From the IMG/VR virus record IMGVR_UViG_3300042731_006157, positions 1 through 38,903 of that record: DNA of 38,903 bases; one strand, given 5' to 3'. A program made the translations under genes and the position numbers. Origin of the DNA: a virus. Of the stretch, positions 38,004 to 38,903 are shown one piece after another. The notes below the pieces were generated by a model. It did not search any database, was not told where the DNA came from, and saw nothing but the letters and a program-made list of their open reading frames with translations. The first letter of the stretch is position 1, and every line of letters begins with the position of its first letter.

Positions 38004-38034
38004 GCCGTCAGGGTAATGGTACCCTGACGGCTTT
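38004..38034 (+). terminator. Perfect 12-bp hairpin before the last gene
   Basis: GCCGTCAGGGTA (38004-38015), loop ATGG, TACCCTGACGGC (38020-38031), then TTT. Either a terminator with a short U-run or a regulatory hairpin in the leader of the following gene. Confidence 0.6.
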
Positions 38035-38049
38035 ACCTGGTCTGTCAAT

Positions 38050-38376
38050 GTGATCCCTATTCCTTGGCCTGATGCTGAGCGACTGACAACACCCACAGGA
38101 TTTCTGACCCCAGTCGAATGGTGGGAGGACTTGGGCCACACGAGACAGGAGCGGTGGGCGCCGATCCTCGGGCCGCTGTCCAGAGAGCAGCGTCAGCGGT
38201 TCCATGATGAGCGCCGCGCCCTGTCCGTGGATCTCCCGGTCGACGCCCAGAAGTCGTTTTCCGAGGCGCAATTACTTAACGCAGAGCGCAAGCTGTGGGC
38301 CAAGTGGAAGCGGATATCTACCAGACAGACGCCGGATAGTTGTTCACAAACAGGTACACAGACTGGAGAAAAGTGA
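38050..38376 (+). CDS. Hypothetical phage protein (108 residues)
   Basis: A 108-residue protein, GTG 38050 and no good ribosome binding site. It is Trp/Arg-rich with a pattern LTPVEWWEDLGHTRQERWAP, LSREQRQRFHDERRALS and LNAERKLWAKWKR. No family recognised. Alone on the plus strand at the right end, behind hairpins. Real gene likely but not certain. Confidence 0.5.
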   Translation: MIPIPWPDAERLTTPTGFLTPVEWWEDLGHTRQERWAPILGPLSREQRQRFHDERRALSVDLPVDAQKSFSEAQLLNAERKLWAKWKRISTRQTPDSCSQTGTQTGEK

Positions 38377-38500
38377 TTTGCCATTCTGGCAAATTGACAA
38401 AATGGCAAATCGTATCCGCCCGTAACAATTAAACAAATATTCAATGTGTGTCAAATTTGACACATTCAATTTGTGTGTGTCTTTAAATCCGCAGTTGACA
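38375..38500. promoter_or_regulatory. AT-rich inverted-repeat block (origin/operator candidate)
   Basis: Seen: GATTTGCCATT (38375-38385) and AATGGCAAATC (38401-38411) are exact inverse copies; TTTGCCA (38377-38383), TGGCAAA (38387-38393) and TGGCAAA (38403-38409) are three copies of one half-site. Next, a perfect 18-bp palindrome TGTGTCAAATTTGACACA (38447-38464), then a TG-repeat and TTGACA at 38495-38500. The stretch is much more AT-rich than the surroundings. Confidence 0.55.
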
Positions 38501-38903
38501 CTAGATTGTGAATAGCGGCCATTAGATCACCTGGCAACCACCGGCATTGGACGCGAAGCGTGTAAGCCGATCGCGGCCTGATGCGAGGCGATCTTGGAAG
38601 TGGGTCGACCGCGTGCGCAAGACTGGGACGTGGGCCAGTGCACAAACGGGAACAGGCCGCAATAACCCCCCCTGGTCGTTGCTCCGTGGCATGGAGGTGG
38701 GGCAGGGGTCCCCACCGGGCCAGCGTTGCTCAAGATCTGGTGGTTTGCAGGATTTGCGGTCGGATGGTTGAAAACGAACCATTTGCGCGATTTCATGTGG
38801 GTATCCTGTGGTTTGTGTGTGTGTGCGAGTTGTGTGTAATTGTCCTAGGTAAGGATCCAGAAATTCCTGAGTGTTATCATCATATTAGGTGGCCCCCCGC
38901 TAG
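38501..38903. other. Right-end non-coding region
   Basis: No reliable gene. Several reading frames on both strands are long but have no start signal, no known motif and mutually overlap; the sequence is GC-rich up to about 38760. Then a TG-rich run and TCCTAGGTAAGG, followed by a GC-rich end. May hold part of the packaging site with the left end if the genome is cos-type. Nothing else seen. Confidence 0.5.

Larger units (their letters stand above)
37486..38049. other. 564-bp non-coding control region
   Basis: No reading frame here looks like a gene: frames are low-complexity or interrupted by hairpins. The stretch contains the leftward promoter and palindrome near 37.55 kb, a perfect palindrome GCCCCCGGGGGC (37694-37705), a long inverted repeat (37808-37850), a promoter-terminator pair (37853-37944), an inverted repeat TGGTACT/AGTACCA (37957-37981) and a strong hairpin (38004-38031). 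Confidence 0.7.

Noticed and set aside
38522-38796. Two minus-strand and one plus-strand frames at the right end
   Set aside because: They overlap one another, have no ribosome binding site and no family pattern.
6-38829. Inverted 9-mer CTCGCACAC (6-14) and GTGTGCGAG (38821-38829) as terminal repeat
   Set aside because: Too short and next to TG-repeats; no longer match continues on either side.
1-38903. CRISPR array
   Set aside because: No regularly spaced direct repeats were seen anywhere.

Overview
The window looks like an almost complete genome (or complete lytic/replicative unit) of a tailed double-stranded DNA phage with a siphovirus layout and an HK97-type head. No gene in it belongs clearly to a bacterial chromosome. 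The host is inferred to be Gram-negative: there are Sec signal peptides, two lipoproteins with lipoboxes, a proline-rich lipoprotein of the outer-spanin type, a GH108-type endolysin and a lambda J/GTA-like tail tip. Ribosome binding sites are of the AGGAGG type. I see no direct terminal repeat; HNH endonuclease, small terminase and large terminase at the left end fit a cos-type phage, but the ends cannot be proved from sequence alone.

Layout. (1) 0.1-16.5 kb, plus strand, packed with overlapping start/stop codons: a YkgJ-like cysteine protein, HNH endonuclease, TerS, TerL, portal, ClpP-like prohead protease, major capsid protein, a small capsid-associated protein, gp6-like connector with an inserted domain, gp10-like protein, tail terminator candidate, tail tube, a short tape measure, a distal-tail-like protein, a DUF2163/BR0599-type hub protein and a 1,199-residue tail-tip protein. 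(2) 16.5-20.4 kb: a lone minus-strand lipoprotein gene with its own promoter and palindrome, then four plus-strand proteins that all carry Sec signal peptides; two have the same mature N-terminus (QVPGPE) and one is a beta-helix tail-spike-like protein. (3) 20.4-23.1 kb: lysis cassette (lipoprotein, membrane/coiled-coil proteins, muramidase, two-TM holin candidate). (4) 23.15-30.04 kb, minus strand: an operon of small phage proteins containing a HerA/DUF87-type ATPase with duplicated winged helices, a membrane-anchored HELGHH protein, a DUF7694-like protein and a chimeric HTH protein. (5) 30.04-30.14 kb: a divergent control region with inverted operator-like sites. (6) 30.1-35.3 kb, plus strand: a Cro-like HTH protein, an MT-A70-type adenine methyltransferase, a DUF7768-Lar-like fusion with a strong internal ribosome binding site, a tRNA with a CAT anticodon, a PD-(D/E)XK nuclease, a protein with an HPPC motif resembling cytosine methylases, and RusA. 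(7) 35.3-37.6 kb, minus strand: an operon that ends in a LacI-type ligand-binding domain with no DNA-binding domain and an adjacent stand-alone winged-helix protein. (8) 37.5-38.9 kb: mostly non-coding, with a promoter under a palindrome, several hairpins, a possible promoter-terminator small RNA, and an AT-rich inverted-repeat block that could be an origin or operator.

How it may work together (inference). The central region around 30.1 kb drives two opposing early transcripts, and the 37.55 kb promoter drives a third. The plus early arm carries DNA modification, nuclease and anti-restriction-like functions; the minus arm carries membrane and zinc proteins plus the HerA-like motor. No DNA polymerase, primase, replicative helicase, integrase or recombinase was recognised, so replication either relies on the host or on unrecognised proteins. 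The most unusual parts are the split LacI-like sensor plus winged-helix pair, the cluster of exported fibre-like proteins, and the covarying hairpins and inverted repeats in the early regions.
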